DNA of 21,031 nucleotides, taken from positions 1 through 21,031 of the forward strand of contig JBHHZM010000052.1 in NCBI GenBank assembly GCA_046758065.1, given 5' to 3'. A program made the position numbers and the translations under genes. The notes below the pieces were generated by a model, which was given only the letters and a program-made list of their open reading frames with translations, ran no database searches and was not told the origin of the DNA. The DNA comes from JBHHZM01 sp046758065 (GTDB lineage: Bacteria > Pseudomonadota > Alphaproteobacteria > JAAXGF01). Positions 7,616-15,069 of this stretch are shown here, one piece after another; the stretch's first letter is position 1, and each line of letters opens with the position of its first letter.

Positions 7616-8141
7616 CGTTACCTCCACTAAACCGTTTGTTCGCGCTCCATTTGCCGAGCAGATTGAGACTTGGGACTACGATCGAAGTGGATGATATACG
7701 CTGCGATCGGGTACTCGGATGTCAACGCAGCTCGATCCGCCTGCTTAGACTTCTGGTTTATTTCGTTTAACTAGTGGTACGTGAAGAGACGCGAAACATA
7801 ATTTAGATTCGCTTCGAGCACAGTGATCTTCGTCACTGTGTGTAATGTATTTGCAAGTAAAAATGATTAATTTATAAGTAAAAAATTATAATAATGTATT
7901 AATAATGTGAGAACGGCCGCGCAATAATCCCGCGCTGAAGCGGCCGAGTCGGCCGGTCGCGGCGGACCGCAATGGGACCGTCTATAGCCTTTGTCGGGAT
8001 TGACTCGATCGAAGGCGGGGGTGCACGGAGTGGAGCGATACCGGCGTGCGGCGCTGGCGTGCACAAGGTAAAATTTCTCGACCTCGTGGGCGTGGTCGGA
8101 GTAGCCGGCCCCCGACCGCCTTTCCCCCGCAGCGATTTTGG
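7616..8141. other. Long intergenic region with AT-rich tract between divergent genes
   Basis: This interval separates the tad cluster (leftwards) from the riboswitch-controlled ATP-grasp gene (rightwards). I find no convincing gene; the open frame on the minus strand across 7867-8193 runs through the riboswitch and has no recognisable protein character. A markedly AT-rich tract covers about 7841-7912, inside otherwise GC-rich sequence. A TTGACA on the minus strand (7720-7725) with TATATC (7693-7698) would be a tad promoter, but the 21-bp spacing is poor. CGGCCGA-G-TCGGCCG (7941-7955) is a perfect 15-bp palindrome of unknown meaning. Confidence 0.5.
7819..7840. promoter_or_regulatory. Perfect 22-bp palindrome resembling a CRP/FNR-family operator
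   Basis: CACAGTGA (7819-7826) and TCACTGTG (7833-7840) are exact inverted repeats separated by TCTTCG. The core GTGA-N6-TCAC has the spacing of CRP/FNR-family binding sites (TGTGA-N6-TCACA). It is about 200 bp upstream of the TadG-like start on the minus strand and next to an AT-rich tract, so it could control the tad genes. As RNA it could also fold into an 8-bp hairpin, but no T-run follows. Confidence 0.45.
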
Positions 8142-8170
8142 TTGACAAGCCGGACGATTCGTCCTGTTCT
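8142..8170 (+). promoter_or_regulatory. Candidate promoter of the SAM-II leader
   Basis: A perfect -35 box TTGACA (8142-8147) is followed after 17 bp by TGTTCT (8165-8170), a weak -10 box (three of six). Transcription would start about 7 nt later, near 8177, exactly where the riboswitch aptamer begins. That register supports the assignment more than the -10 sequence does. Confidence 0.5.
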
Positions 8171-8176
8171 CGGGGT

Positions 8177-8230
8177 TGCGCCGATTTGAACATCAGCTTG
8201 CGGGCGCGGTATTAAATGCGGCTAAAGCGG
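8177..8230 (+). ncRNA. SAM-II riboswitch (metA RNA motif) aptamer
   Basis: The leader matches the conserved SAM-II blocks in order. P1 is formed by GCGCC (8178-8182) and GGCGC (8203-8207). The loop contains GATTTG (8183-8188) and CTTGC (8197-8201). A TTAAA block (8212-8216) and GCTAAAG (8221-8227) follow. TTGC (8198-8201) can pair with GCGG (8218-8221) to give the H-type pseudoknot helix, with base pairs that differ from the well-known metX example yet keep the pairing. SAM-II RNAs bind S-adenosylmethionine and usually switch off methionine-synthesis genes in alphaproteobacteria. Here the RNA sits 84 nt upstream of an ATP-grasp gene. The call is from recalled consensus blocks, not from a covariance-model search. 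Confidence 0.88.
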
Positions 8231-8235
8231 TGGCG

Positions 8236-8270
8236 AAACCCGCCCCGGCGAAAAGCTGCGGTGGGTTTTT
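8236..8270 (+). terminator. Terminator-like hairpin downstream of the SAM-II aptamer
   Basis: AAACCCGCC (8236-8244) pairs with GGTGGGTTT (8260-8268) with one G-U pair and a 15-nt loop, and runs into TTTTT (8266-8270). It begins 6 nt after the aptamer and ends 43 nt before the start codon, the right place for an expression platform. A competing stem is possible: GG-T-GGCG (8229-8235) with CGCCCC (8241-8246). It would use the last bases of the aptamer and the left arm of the terminator, so SAM binding could favour termination. This mechanism is inferred. Confidence 0.6.
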
Positions 8271-8313
8271 GATAAAAGCCCGTCAGGTGAGGACAAGCGG
8301 CCTGGAGGGCGCC

Positions 8314-9297
8314 ATGGGCAAGCCAAAGATCTACGTCATCCACGAGCACGACGCCTGGGTCGAGCCGTTACGCGCGGCCTTTGCCGAGCGCGGCCTACCC
8401 TACGCCGAGTGGTTCCTCGACGAAGGGTCCCTCGACCTAACGCGACCGCCGCCGGAAGGCGTGTTCTACAACCGCATGAGCGCCTCGTCGCACACCCGCG
8501 GGCACGTCTTCGCGCCCGAGTACGCGGCCTGCGTGCTCGCCTGGCTCGAGGGCCACGGCCGCCGGGTCGTGAATTCGGGCCGGGCACTTCGGCTCGAAGT
8601 CAGCAAGGTGGCGCAGTACGCGGCGCTCGAAGCGCAGGGCATCCGCACGCCGCGCACGGTCGCCGCGGTGGGGCGCGAGGCTATCGTCGAGGCGGCGCGC
8701 GGCTTCGACCGGCCCTTCATCACCAAACACAACCGCGCCGGCAAGGGCCTCGGCGTGCATCTGTTCCACGATGCGGGCGCGCTCGAATCTTACGTCGCGG
8801 GCGACGAATTCGAACCCTCGCGCGACGGGGTGACGCTCATTCAGGAGTACATCGCAGCGCCCGAGCCCTTCATCACCCGGGTCGAGTTCGTCGGCGGGCG
8901 CTTGCTTTACGCCGTGCGCGTCGACACCTCGGAAGGTTTCGAACTCTGCCCGGCGGACGCCTGCCGGATCGAGGACCGCAATTGTCCGGCGGGCGAGACG
9001 CCGCCCGGCCTGTTCACCGTGCTCACCGGTTTCGAGCATCCGCTGGTCGGGGCTTACGAACGTTTCCTCGCCGCCAACGGCATCGAGATCGCCGGCGTCG
9101 AGTTCATCGTCGATGGCGAGGGCCGCGCCTATACCTACGACATCAACACCAACACCAACTACAACCCGCAAGCCGAAGCGACCGCCGGCGTTCCGGGGCG
9201 CGGCATGGGCGCCATCGCCGACTTCCTGTGTCGCGAACTCGCGCGTCTCACCGACCTCGACCTGCCTTGTGCGGCGGCGGCGGTCGCCGCCGAGTAG
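8314..9297 (+). CDS. ATP-grasp ligase of the RimK/GshB-like type
   Basis: This 327-residue protein would catalyse ATP-dependent ligation of a carboxylate (as acyl phosphate) to an amine or thiol. Recognisable parts are an N-terminal pre-ATP-grasp half with FYNRMSASSHTRGH (51-64), the ATP-grasp lysine and flexible loop FITKHNRAGKGLGVHLF (135-151), the hinge LIQEYI (175-180), and the Mg-binding C-terminal signature GVEFIVDGEGRAYTYDINTNTNYN (261-284) with Glu263, Asp276 and Asn278. ATG 8314 is set by GGAGG at 8304-8308; the frame runs open upstream only because it crosses the riboswitch. It is a single gene with its own leader, convergent with the threonine-synthase-like gene 34 bp away. Substrates are unknown. 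Control by SAM points to sulfur amino acid, methyl-group or peptide-type metabolism, but that is inference. Confidence 0.85.
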   Translation: MGKPKIYVIHEHDAWVEPLRAAFAERGLPYAEWFLDEGSLDLTRPPPEGVFYNRMSASSHTRGHVFAPEYAACVLAWLEGHGRRVVNSGRALRLEVSKVAQYAALEAQGIRTPRTVAAVGREAIVEAARGFDRPFITKHNRAGKGLGVHLFHDAGALESYVAGDEFEPSRDGVTLIQEYIAAPEPFITRVEFVGGRLLYAVRVDTSEGFELCPADACRIEDRNCPAGETPPGLFTVLTGFEHPLVGAYERFLAANGIEIAGVEFIVDGEGRAYTYDINTNTNYNPQAEATAGVPGRGMGAIADFLCRELARLTDLDLPCAAAAVAAE

Positions 9298-9331
9298 CGA
9301 CGCCGCTCGCGACCGTGGCGGGAACTCCGGG

Positions 9332-10567
9332 TTAAAGCGCCGCGTAGTCGATCGGCTTGCGGCAGTCGAGGCGGCGCGTCACCGGCGGCAACGGGTACTT
9401 GAGGCCGGTCGCGCAGTTGAACAGAACGACCCTCTCGTCACGCCCGATGCGGCCGTCGGCGAGACCCGCGCGGTATGCCGCGTAGGTCGCGGCGCCTTCG
9501 GGGCAGAGCAACAGCCCTTCCTCGCGCGCCGCCTCGGCCTGGGCGTCGAGTATAGCTTCGTCCTCGACCGCGATCGCGAAGCCGCCGCTGTCGCGCACCG
9601 CACGCAGAATGAGGAAGTCGCCGATCGCCGAAGGCACGCGGATGCCGGGGGCGATCGTCTGTGCGTTTTCCCACGGTTCGGCGTGCTCGGCGCCGGCCTC
9701 GAACGCCCGGACGATCGGCGCGCAACCCGCCGCCTGCACCGCGACCATGCGCGGCCGTTTGTCACCCAGCCAGCCGATCGCGCCGAGCTCGCCGAAGGCC
9801 TTCCACATGCCGATCAGCCCGGTGCCGCCGCCGGTGGGGTAGAAGATCACGTCGGGGACGTCCCAGCCGAGCTGCTCGGCGAGTTCGAGACCCATGGTCT
9901 TCTTGCCCTCGATGCGGTAGGGCTCCTTGAGCGTCGAGGCGTCGAACCAGTCCATCGCCGATTTGCCTTCGCCGACGATCTTGCCGCAGTCGCCGATCAG
10001 GCCGTTGACGCGGTAAAGCCTCGCCCCCTGAAACGCGATCTCGCTGATGACCACTTCGGGCGCGTCGTCGGGACAAAAGACGAAGGATTCGATGCCGGCG
10101 CGGCTGCAATAGGCGGCGAGCGCGGCGCCGGCATTGCCCGCCGTCGGCATCGCCATGCGGGTGACGCCGAGTTCCCTGGCCATCGAGACCGCCATGCAGA
10201 GCCCGCGCGCCTTGAACGAACCGGTCGGAAGGCGCCCTTCGTCCTTGACCAGGATTTCGCCGCCGCCGAGCTTCGCGCGCAAGCGCGGCAGCGCGACCAG
10301 CGGCGTCGCGATCTCGCCCAGCGAAACGATGTCCTCGCGGCGCCGCACCGGTAAAAACTCACGGTAGCGCCACATGTCGGCCGGCCGGCCGGCGAGCGTA
10401 GCCTTGTCGAGCGCGGCGCCGAGCGCGTCGAGGTCGTAGCGCACGAGAAGCGGTTTTCCCGCCCGCGACAGGCCGTGCAACGTGTCCGCTTCGTGCCGTT
10501 CTCCGGTCATGCCGCATTCGAGGTGGCTGACGAATGTCGGGCGGTCTTCGCCGAGATTGCTGTTCAT
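9332..10567 (-). CDS. Threonine-synthase-like PLP enzyme (fold type II)
   Basis: This is a 411-residue cytoplasmic PLP enzyme. The PLP lysine lies in KDEGRLPTGSFKARG (108-122, Lys119). The cofactor loop PTAGNAGAALAAYCSRAG (141-158) and the phosphate-binding GGGTGL (246-251) follow in the usual order, and the C-terminal CPEGAATYAA is typical of threonine synthase (O-phosphohomoserine to threonine). The N-terminus, with SHLECGMTGE followed by LLVRYDL, also resembles bacterial threonine synthases of about 400 residues. The start is ATG 10567, with a rather distant AGGGA upstream. It lies 42 bp after the MT-A70 gene on the same strand, so it is probably the last gene of that operon. A related beta-replacing or eliminating activity cannot be excluded, since the neighbours are not threonine biosynthesis genes. 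Confidence 0.85.
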   Translation of the reverse strand: MNSNLGEDRPTFVSHLECGMTGERHEADTLHGLSRAGKPLLVRYDLDALGAALDKATLAGRPADMWRYREFLPVRRREDIVSLGEIATPLVALPRLRAKLGGGEILVKDEGRLPTGSFKARGLCMAVSMARELGVTRMAMPTAGNAGAALAAYCSRAGIESFVFCPDDAPEVVISEIAFQGARLYRVNGLIGDCGKIVGEGKSAMDWFDASTLKEPYRIEGKKTMGLELAEQLGWDVPDVIFYPTGGGTGLIGMWKAFGELGAIGWLGDKRPRMVAVQAAGCAPIVRAFEAGAEHAEPWENAQTIAPGIRVPSAIGDFLILRAVRDSGGFAIAVEDEAILDAQAEAAREEGLLLCPEGAATYAAYRAGLADGRIGRDERVVLFNCATGLKYPLPPVTRRLDCRKPIDYAAL

Positions 10568-10609
10568 GTTCGTCGCGTTCCCTTACCTTGACCTGGTTTT
10601 TCGGTATTT

Positions 10610-11248
10610 CTATTCCGCGGACGCCCCGGCCTTGGCCAGGTCCGACGGCCATTTGCGCGTCGCCACCGGCCCGGCGTCGAACAGCCCGTCTTGATCGCCC
10701 CAGGTGTCCCAACCCTTGCGTCGTTGTCGCGCGAACAATTCGAGATAGGGACCGGCGGCGAGGCGTTCGATGCGGTCGTATATCTCGTCCGGCTTGCGGC
10801 TGTGCTCGCGGCGCGGCGAAACCACGAGGCGGCGCACGTCCCTGGCCAGCCGCTTCGGATGCCCGCGCGTCGCCAGCAGGCATTGCTCGGGGTTGGCGCG
10901 CGTCCAAAAGCCCATTCCGGTGAAGAAGTCGTCCTCGGAAACTGTGGGTTTCCGAGATTTCTTGTTCCGTTTTACCCAATAGAACCCGACCGTCTTGTAC
11001 TCGAATCCCCAGGCTTCGATCAGGTCGAGTCCGCGCGGCAGGAGCGGATCGGTGACCCACAGCAGCAGGATGGTGTCGGACGCCGCGAGAGAAGCGACGG
11101 GCAGGCGGCAGATATCGTCGAAGCTCATGCATGAATAATGCGCTTCGGGACTTCGCCCCTTGCCCTTCGCGCTATACGTGGCGAAGGTCCAGGGCGGGTC
11201 GGCGTAGATCACCGAGTAGAAGCCGTCTTTCGGGGACTTTACGACCAT
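10610..11248 (-). CDS. MT-A70 family adenine-N6 methyltransferase-like protein
   Basis: This 212-residue SAM-dependent methyltransferase has the MT-A70 catalytic motif in YSVIYADPPWTFATYS (11-26, DPPW at 17-20), the segment ILLLWVTDPLL and AWGFEYKTVGFYWVK. Further on are RRLVVSPRREHSRKPDEIYDRIERL and YLELFARQRRKGWDTWGDQ, the characteristic C-terminal pair (SRKPDE and ELFAR). Bacterial members methylate adenine N6 in DNA and are often carried by phages. ATG 11248 was chosen over a longer frame because AGGGAG lies just upstream and the fold begins directly after it. It overlaps the 3' end of the FrhB-like gene by 10 bp, so the two are translationally linked. No restriction enzyme or phage gene is nearby, so it is an orphan methyltransferase in a metabolic operon. 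Confidence 0.9.
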   Translation of the reverse strand: MVVKSPKDGFYSVIYADPPWTFATYSAKGKGRSPEAHYSCMSFDDICRLPVASLAASDTILLLWVTDPLLPRGLDLIEAWGFEYKTVGFYWVKRNKKSRKPTVSEDDFFTGMGFWTRANPEQCLLATRGHPKRLARDVRRLVVSPRREHSRKPDEIYDRIERLAAGPYLELFARQRRKGWDTWGDQDGLFDAGPVATRKWPSDLAKAGASAE

Positions 11249-12516
11249 GCCTTGCGTCTCCCTTTCACCGCCGGCGGCTCGCCGAGGCGTCCGCCACGGG
11301 CCCGTTGTCGCGCGCCGCGCCTTTCGCGCTCGTTCACGCCGTCGTCGTTCGTCGCCGCCACCTCCGCGATTCGCAGGCGTTCGACCTCGGGAACCTGCAT
11401 GCCGGCATCCCGCATTCCCTCCAGGCGTGCCCAGACCGCCCGCTTCCTGCGAACCTGGTGCGGCTGGTAAAGGGAGAGTTGGCGCGTATCGGCGGGGCGC
11501 ACGACCGTCACTGCGCCATCCGCGACGGCGCGTTCGAACAGGCGCGCACCGCGACGCGTTCGCGCGAAGACGGCGTTGAAGCCCTCGTCTTCGCCGTCGG
11601 GCGCCCCGCCGGGCCAACAATCGGCAGACACCACATCCGCCGCCTCACCGACCGCATCGGGGCAGATCTTGCACCGCGGTTGAATGCGCCAGCCCGCTTC
11701 ATCCCCCCACATTTCCAGGTAGGTGAGTTCGAAGCTGCGGCCGTCCCTGGTTTCGATGCGGGTCGGACCGGGGTTGCCGTAGCCTCGGTAGCGGAACAGG
11801 CGCACATCGGCCTCCCGAAGGTTCAAACGCGCCAGCACGTCGAGCGACTTGCCCAAATCGGACGCACCGCCGCATGCGAGCGTAAGACAATAGCGCACCA
11901 ACCTGCCGGCGCTTTCGTCGATCTCCGACAAACGCCGTATCGCCCCGATGTCGCAGGGCTTGGCAATGACCGCGAGCGGGCGCCCACGCGCCAACACCGC
12001 CGCGACGTCTTCGAGCACGGCGGCCGGGCCATAGCGCGAGGAGGCCGCCTCGAGAACCGCCTCCGGGGTTTCGCTGACGGTGGCGACGCTGCGCAGCTGC
12101 GCCTCCGGCGCCGCCTTCACGTGCAGGACGAGATCGACTTCACCGCTCCGCAGGAGATATTGCCCAAGGGCCGTAAGCACACCACCGGACGCCCCACGAT
12201 GGCGGACATCGGGGTCGCCGGCATGGGCGATGGTCAGCGTGGAAGGCGCCACCGGACCCCAGATCAGGTCGGTCTCGACGTCCTCCGGCAAGGTCTCCGG
12301 CCGCGCTCCCGCGATCCGCGTCCCCGGACAAACCGCATTGATTTTCGCCAGCACCGCGCGCGACAGCGGCTTCCGCACGACCGGGCGCTCCCGCCCCTCC
12401 GGCGTCGTCACCATGCGTAAACGGTCCGCGCCCGCGAGGCTCCTGCAAAGACCGCAGCCGATGCACAAGCCGCTGGTGACGATTTCGTCGATTTCAAGCA
12501 ACCGTTCCGCCGCCAT
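11239..12516 (-). CDS. Coenzyme F420 hydrogenase/dehydrogenase beta-subunit-like iron-sulfur flavoprotein
   Basis: This 425-residue protein is related to FrhB/FdhB, which pass electrons between iron-sulfur centres, FAD and a deazaflavin or other acceptor. The N-terminus has GLCIGCGLC (Cys18, 21, 24); the usual fourth cysteine of the ferredoxin-type loop is absent there, and Cys63 (VCPG) may replace it. The middle has RGASGGVLTAL and VIAKPCDIGAIRRL, the family hallmarks. A second pair, RCKICPD, is followed by ADVVSADCWPGG. The C-terminal 30 residues are Arg-rich and look disordered. ATG 12516 has AGGGA upstream; the frame extends to 12600 without support. Use of F420 cannot be inferred: relatives act in bacteria without it. 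It overlaps the MT-A70 gene and follows the dehydrogenase gene by 105 bp. Confidence 0.87.
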   Translation of the reverse strand: MAAERLLEIDEIVTSGLCIGCGLCRSLAGADRLRMVTTPEGRERPVVRKPLSRAVLAKINAVCPGTRIAGARPETLPEDVETDLIWGPVAPSTLTIAHAGDPDVRHRGASGGVLTALGQYLLRSGEVDLVLHVKAAPEAQLRSVATVSETPEAVLEAASSRYGPAAVLEDVAAVLARGRPLAVIAKPCDIGAIRRLSEIDESAGRLVRYCLTLACGGASDLGKSLDVLARLNLREADVRLFRYRGYGNPGPTRIETRDGRSFELTYLEMWGDEAGWRIQPRCKICPDAVGEAADVVSADCWPGGAPDGEDEGFNAVFARTRRGARLFERAVADGAVTVVRPADTRQLSLYQPHQVRRKRAVWARLEGMRDAGMQVPEVERLRIAEVAATNDDGVNERERRGARQRARGGRLGEPPAVKGRRKAWS

Positions 12517-12621
12517 GGTCTGGTCCCTGGAACGACCTTTGCCGGGGAAAGGCGCGCGCGGATACCGGATCGGAGCACCCGGCCCGCGGTGGGGAGACAT
12601 CCGCCAAGGCGACCCGCCCTC

Positions 12622-15069
12622 TCACGCCTTCATGCGCTCGCTCTTGGGGTCGTACATCGGGCGCAGGCTGGCTTGCGCCGGGACCCGCTCGCCCGCGACC
12701 TCGATCTCGTAACGGCCCGATTTGACGAACGCGGCGTCGACCCCGTCCGGATGGTTGACGTAGCCGAGTCCGACGGCGCCGCCGAGGGTATGCCCGTAAT
12801 TGCCCGAACTGAGATAGCCGACCAGTTCGCCGTCGCGCCAGATCGGTTCGTTGTGATAGAGCAGCGGCCCGGGATCATCGAGCAGGAACTGCACGAGCCG
12901 CTTGGTCACGCCCTGCTCCTTCTGCCTGAGCAGCGCATCGCGGCCGATGAAGGGGATATTCTTGTCGAACCGGCAGGCGAAGGCGAGCCCGGCCTCGATC
13001 GGGGTGTCCTCGCCGGTGATGTCGTGGCCCCAGTGACGGTACGCCTTCTCGATGCGCAGCGAATCCATGGCGTGCATGCCGACCAGCCGGAGCCCGTGGT
13101 CGTCGCGCTCGGCGACGATCGAATCGAACACGCCGCGGGCATAGTCGCTCGGCACATGGAGTTCCCAACCGAGCTCGCCGACATAGGAGATGCGATTTGC
13201 CCGCACCCGGGCGTAACCGAGTTCGATCTCACGCGAGGCGCCGAAGGGAAAACCGTCGTTCGACAGATCGTCGTCGGTCAGCCGCGAGAGAAGCGCCCGG
13301 CTGTTCGGTCCCATGACGCCGATCACGGCGTAACCCGAGGTCACGTCGGTGATCGTGACCCGGGCGTCGGCGGCGACGTGGCGTCCGAGCCAGTCGCGGT
13401 CGTGCACGGCGACCGCGGCGCCGGTAATCACCATGAAGGCGTCCTCGGCGAGGCGCGTCACGGTGAGGTCGGCCTCGATGCCGCCGTGGTCGTTGAGCCA
13501 TTGGGTGTAGACGATGCGCCCCGGCGCGACCGCGACGTCGTTGGCCGAGACCCGTTGCAGCAACGCCTCGGCGTCCGGCCCCTGCACCAGGAACTTGGCG
13601 AAAGAGGTCTGATCGAGCAGGCCGACGGCCTCGCGCACCGCCTTGTGTTCCGCGGCCGAATAGGGAAACCAGTTCTGGCGCTTGTAGCTGTAGACGTACG
13701 CCGGCTCGACGCCTTCGGGGGCGTACCAGTTGGGGCGTTCCCAGCCGGCGACCTCGCCGTAACAGGCGCCGCGTTCCTTGAGCGCCTCATGGAGCGGCGA
13801 GGTGCGTACGCCGCGCGCCGTCTCGTGCTGGCGGAACGGCCAGTGCATGTCGTAGAGCAGGCCGAGCGCTTCCGAAGCGCGATGGAACAGGTAGGCGCGG
13901 TTGTTCTGGTAGGGCTGCACCCGCCGGATATCGACGTCCCACAGGTCGAACGGCGGCTCGCCTTCGACGATCCAGTGGGCGAGCGCCATGCCGGCGCCGC
14001 CCGCCGACTGGATGCCGACCGAGTTGAAACCGGCGGCGACGAAGAAATTCCTGAGCTCGGGCGCCTCGCCGAGCATGTAGCGGTTGTCGGGCGTAAAGCT
14101 CTCGGGGCCGTTGAGGAAGGTTTGCAGGCCGACGCCTTCGAGCGCGGGCACGCGGTGCATGGCGCCTTCGAGCACGGGGGCGAAGTGGTCGAAGTCCTCG
14201 GGTAGCTGGTCGAAGCAGAAATCCTCGGGGATGCCGGCCATGCCCCAGGGCTTGGCGGCGTGCTCGAATGCGCCGATCAGCAGCTTGCCGGCGTCTTCCT
14301 TGTAGTAGGCGCAGCCGTCCATGTCGCGCAGCACGGGAAGGTTCGGCGACAGGCCGTCGATCGGCTCGGTGACGACGTAGAAATGCTCGCAGGCGTGCAA
14401 TGGCACGCTGACGCCGCATTGCCGGCCGATCTCGCGTCCCCACATGCCGCCGCAGTTGACGACGTATTCGGCGGCGATGTCGCCCCGCTCGGTCGCCACC
14501 CCGGTGGCCCGGCCGTCGCGCCGGCGGATCGCCGTGACCCGGGTGTTCTCGAAGATCCGCGCCCCGCCCATGCGGGCGCCCTTGGCCAGCGCCATCGCCG
14601 TGTCGGCGGGATTGGTCTGACCGTCGTCGGGGAAATAGACCGCCCCGATCACGTCGTCGACGTTCAACAACGGCCAGAGATCCTTGACCTCGCCCGGGGT
14701 GATGAGCCGCACCTCGATTCCGCATGTCCTGGCCATCGACGCCCCGCGGCGATGTTCTTCCCAGCGGTCTTCGTTGACGGCGATGCCGATGCTGCCGTTC
14801 TGCTTGAAGCCCGTGGCCTGACCGGTCTCCTCTCCGAGCCTCGCGTAGAGTCCGATCGAGTGCTTGGCGAGGCGCGTGAGGTTGTAAGTCGGCAGCACCT
14901 GGCGCACGAGCCCCGCGGCGTGCCAGGTCGTGCCGCAGGTGAGCTGTTTGCGTTCGAGCAGCACCACGTCGCGCCAGCCCAGCTTGGTCAGATGGTAGGC
15001 GACGCTGCACCCGATAATGCCGCCGCCGACGATGACCACACGCGCCTCCGACGGCAAGTTCCCGGCCAT
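12622..15069 (-). CDS. Dimethylglycine/sarcosine dehydrogenase-like flavoprotein with GcvT domain
   Basis: This 815-residue two-domain enzyme would oxidatively remove an N-methyl group and pass the one-carbon unit to tetrahydrofolate. The FAD domain starts with VVIVGGGIIGCSVAYHL (11-27) and contains GTTWHAAGL, whose His50 corresponds to the histidine that binds FAD covalently in mammalian dimethylglycine dehydrogenase. The C-terminal half (about 430-815) is a GcvT/aminomethyltransferase domain with GVMGPNSRALL, SYVGELGWELHVP, RIEKAYRHWGHDI and a C-terminal barrel ending in SLRPMYDP. ATG 15069 follows GAGGAGG; longer in-frame starts to 15129 lack this. Its length matches the family (about 800-860). 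It is first of four co-oriented genes, and the divergent CBS gene lies beyond a 269-bp control region. Whether the substrate is dimethylglycine, sarcosine or another methylamine is open. Confidence 0.92.
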   Translation of the reverse strand: MAGNLPSEARVVIVGGGIIGCSVAYHLTKLGWRDVVLLERKQLTCGTTWHAAGLVRQVLPTYNLTRLAKHSIGLYARLGEETGQATGFKQNGSIGIAVNEDRWEEHRRGASMARTCGIEVRLITPGEVKDLWPLLNVDDVIGAVYFPDDGQTNPADTAMALAKGARMGGARIFENTRVTAIRRRDGRATGVATERGDIAAEYVVNCGGMWGREIGRQCGVSVPLHACEHFYVVTEPIDGLSPNLPVLRDMDGCAYYKEDAGKLLIGAFEHAAKPWGMAGIPEDFCFDQLPEDFDHFAPVLEGAMHRVPALEGVGLQTFLNGPESFTPDNRYMLGEAPELRNFFVAAGFNSVGIQSAGGAGMALAHWIVEGEPPFDLWDVDIRRVQPYQNNRAYLFHRASEALGLLYDMHWPFRQHETARGVRTSPLHEALKERGACYGEVAGWERPNWYAPEGVEPAYVYSYKRQNWFPYSAAEHKAVREAVGLLDQTSFAKFLVQGPDAEALLQRVSANDVAVAPGRIVYTQWLNDHGGIEADLTVTRLAEDAFMVITGAAVAVHDRDWLGRHVAADARVTITDVTSGYAVIGVMGPNSRALLSRLTDDDLSNDGFPFGASREIELGYARVRANRISYVGELGWELHVPSDYARGVFDSIVAERDDHGLRLVGMHAMDSLRIEKAYRHWGHDITGEDTPIEAGLAFACRFDKNIPFIGRDALLRQKEQGVTKRLVQFLLDDPGPLLYHNEPIWRDGELVGYLSSGNYGHTLGGAVGLGYVNHPDGVDAAFVKSGRYEIEVAGERVPAQASLRPMYDPKSERMKA

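Noticed and set aside
7867..7881. TTAA-N7-GTAA in the AT-rich tract as a CtrA binding site
   Set aside because: Only the first half matches the TTAA-N7-TTAA consensus, and such matches are expected by chance in an AT-rich tract.
7867..8193. Possible 108-residue minus-strand gene between tadG and the ATP-grasp gene
   Set aside because: It has no recognisable family, starts inside the SAM-II aptamer and ends in the AT-rich tract.
12589..14205. A 538-codon open frame on the plus strand opposite the dehydrogenase-like gene
   Set aside because: The opposite strand encodes a full FAD/GcvT protein with all motifs; the antisense product has no domain pattern.
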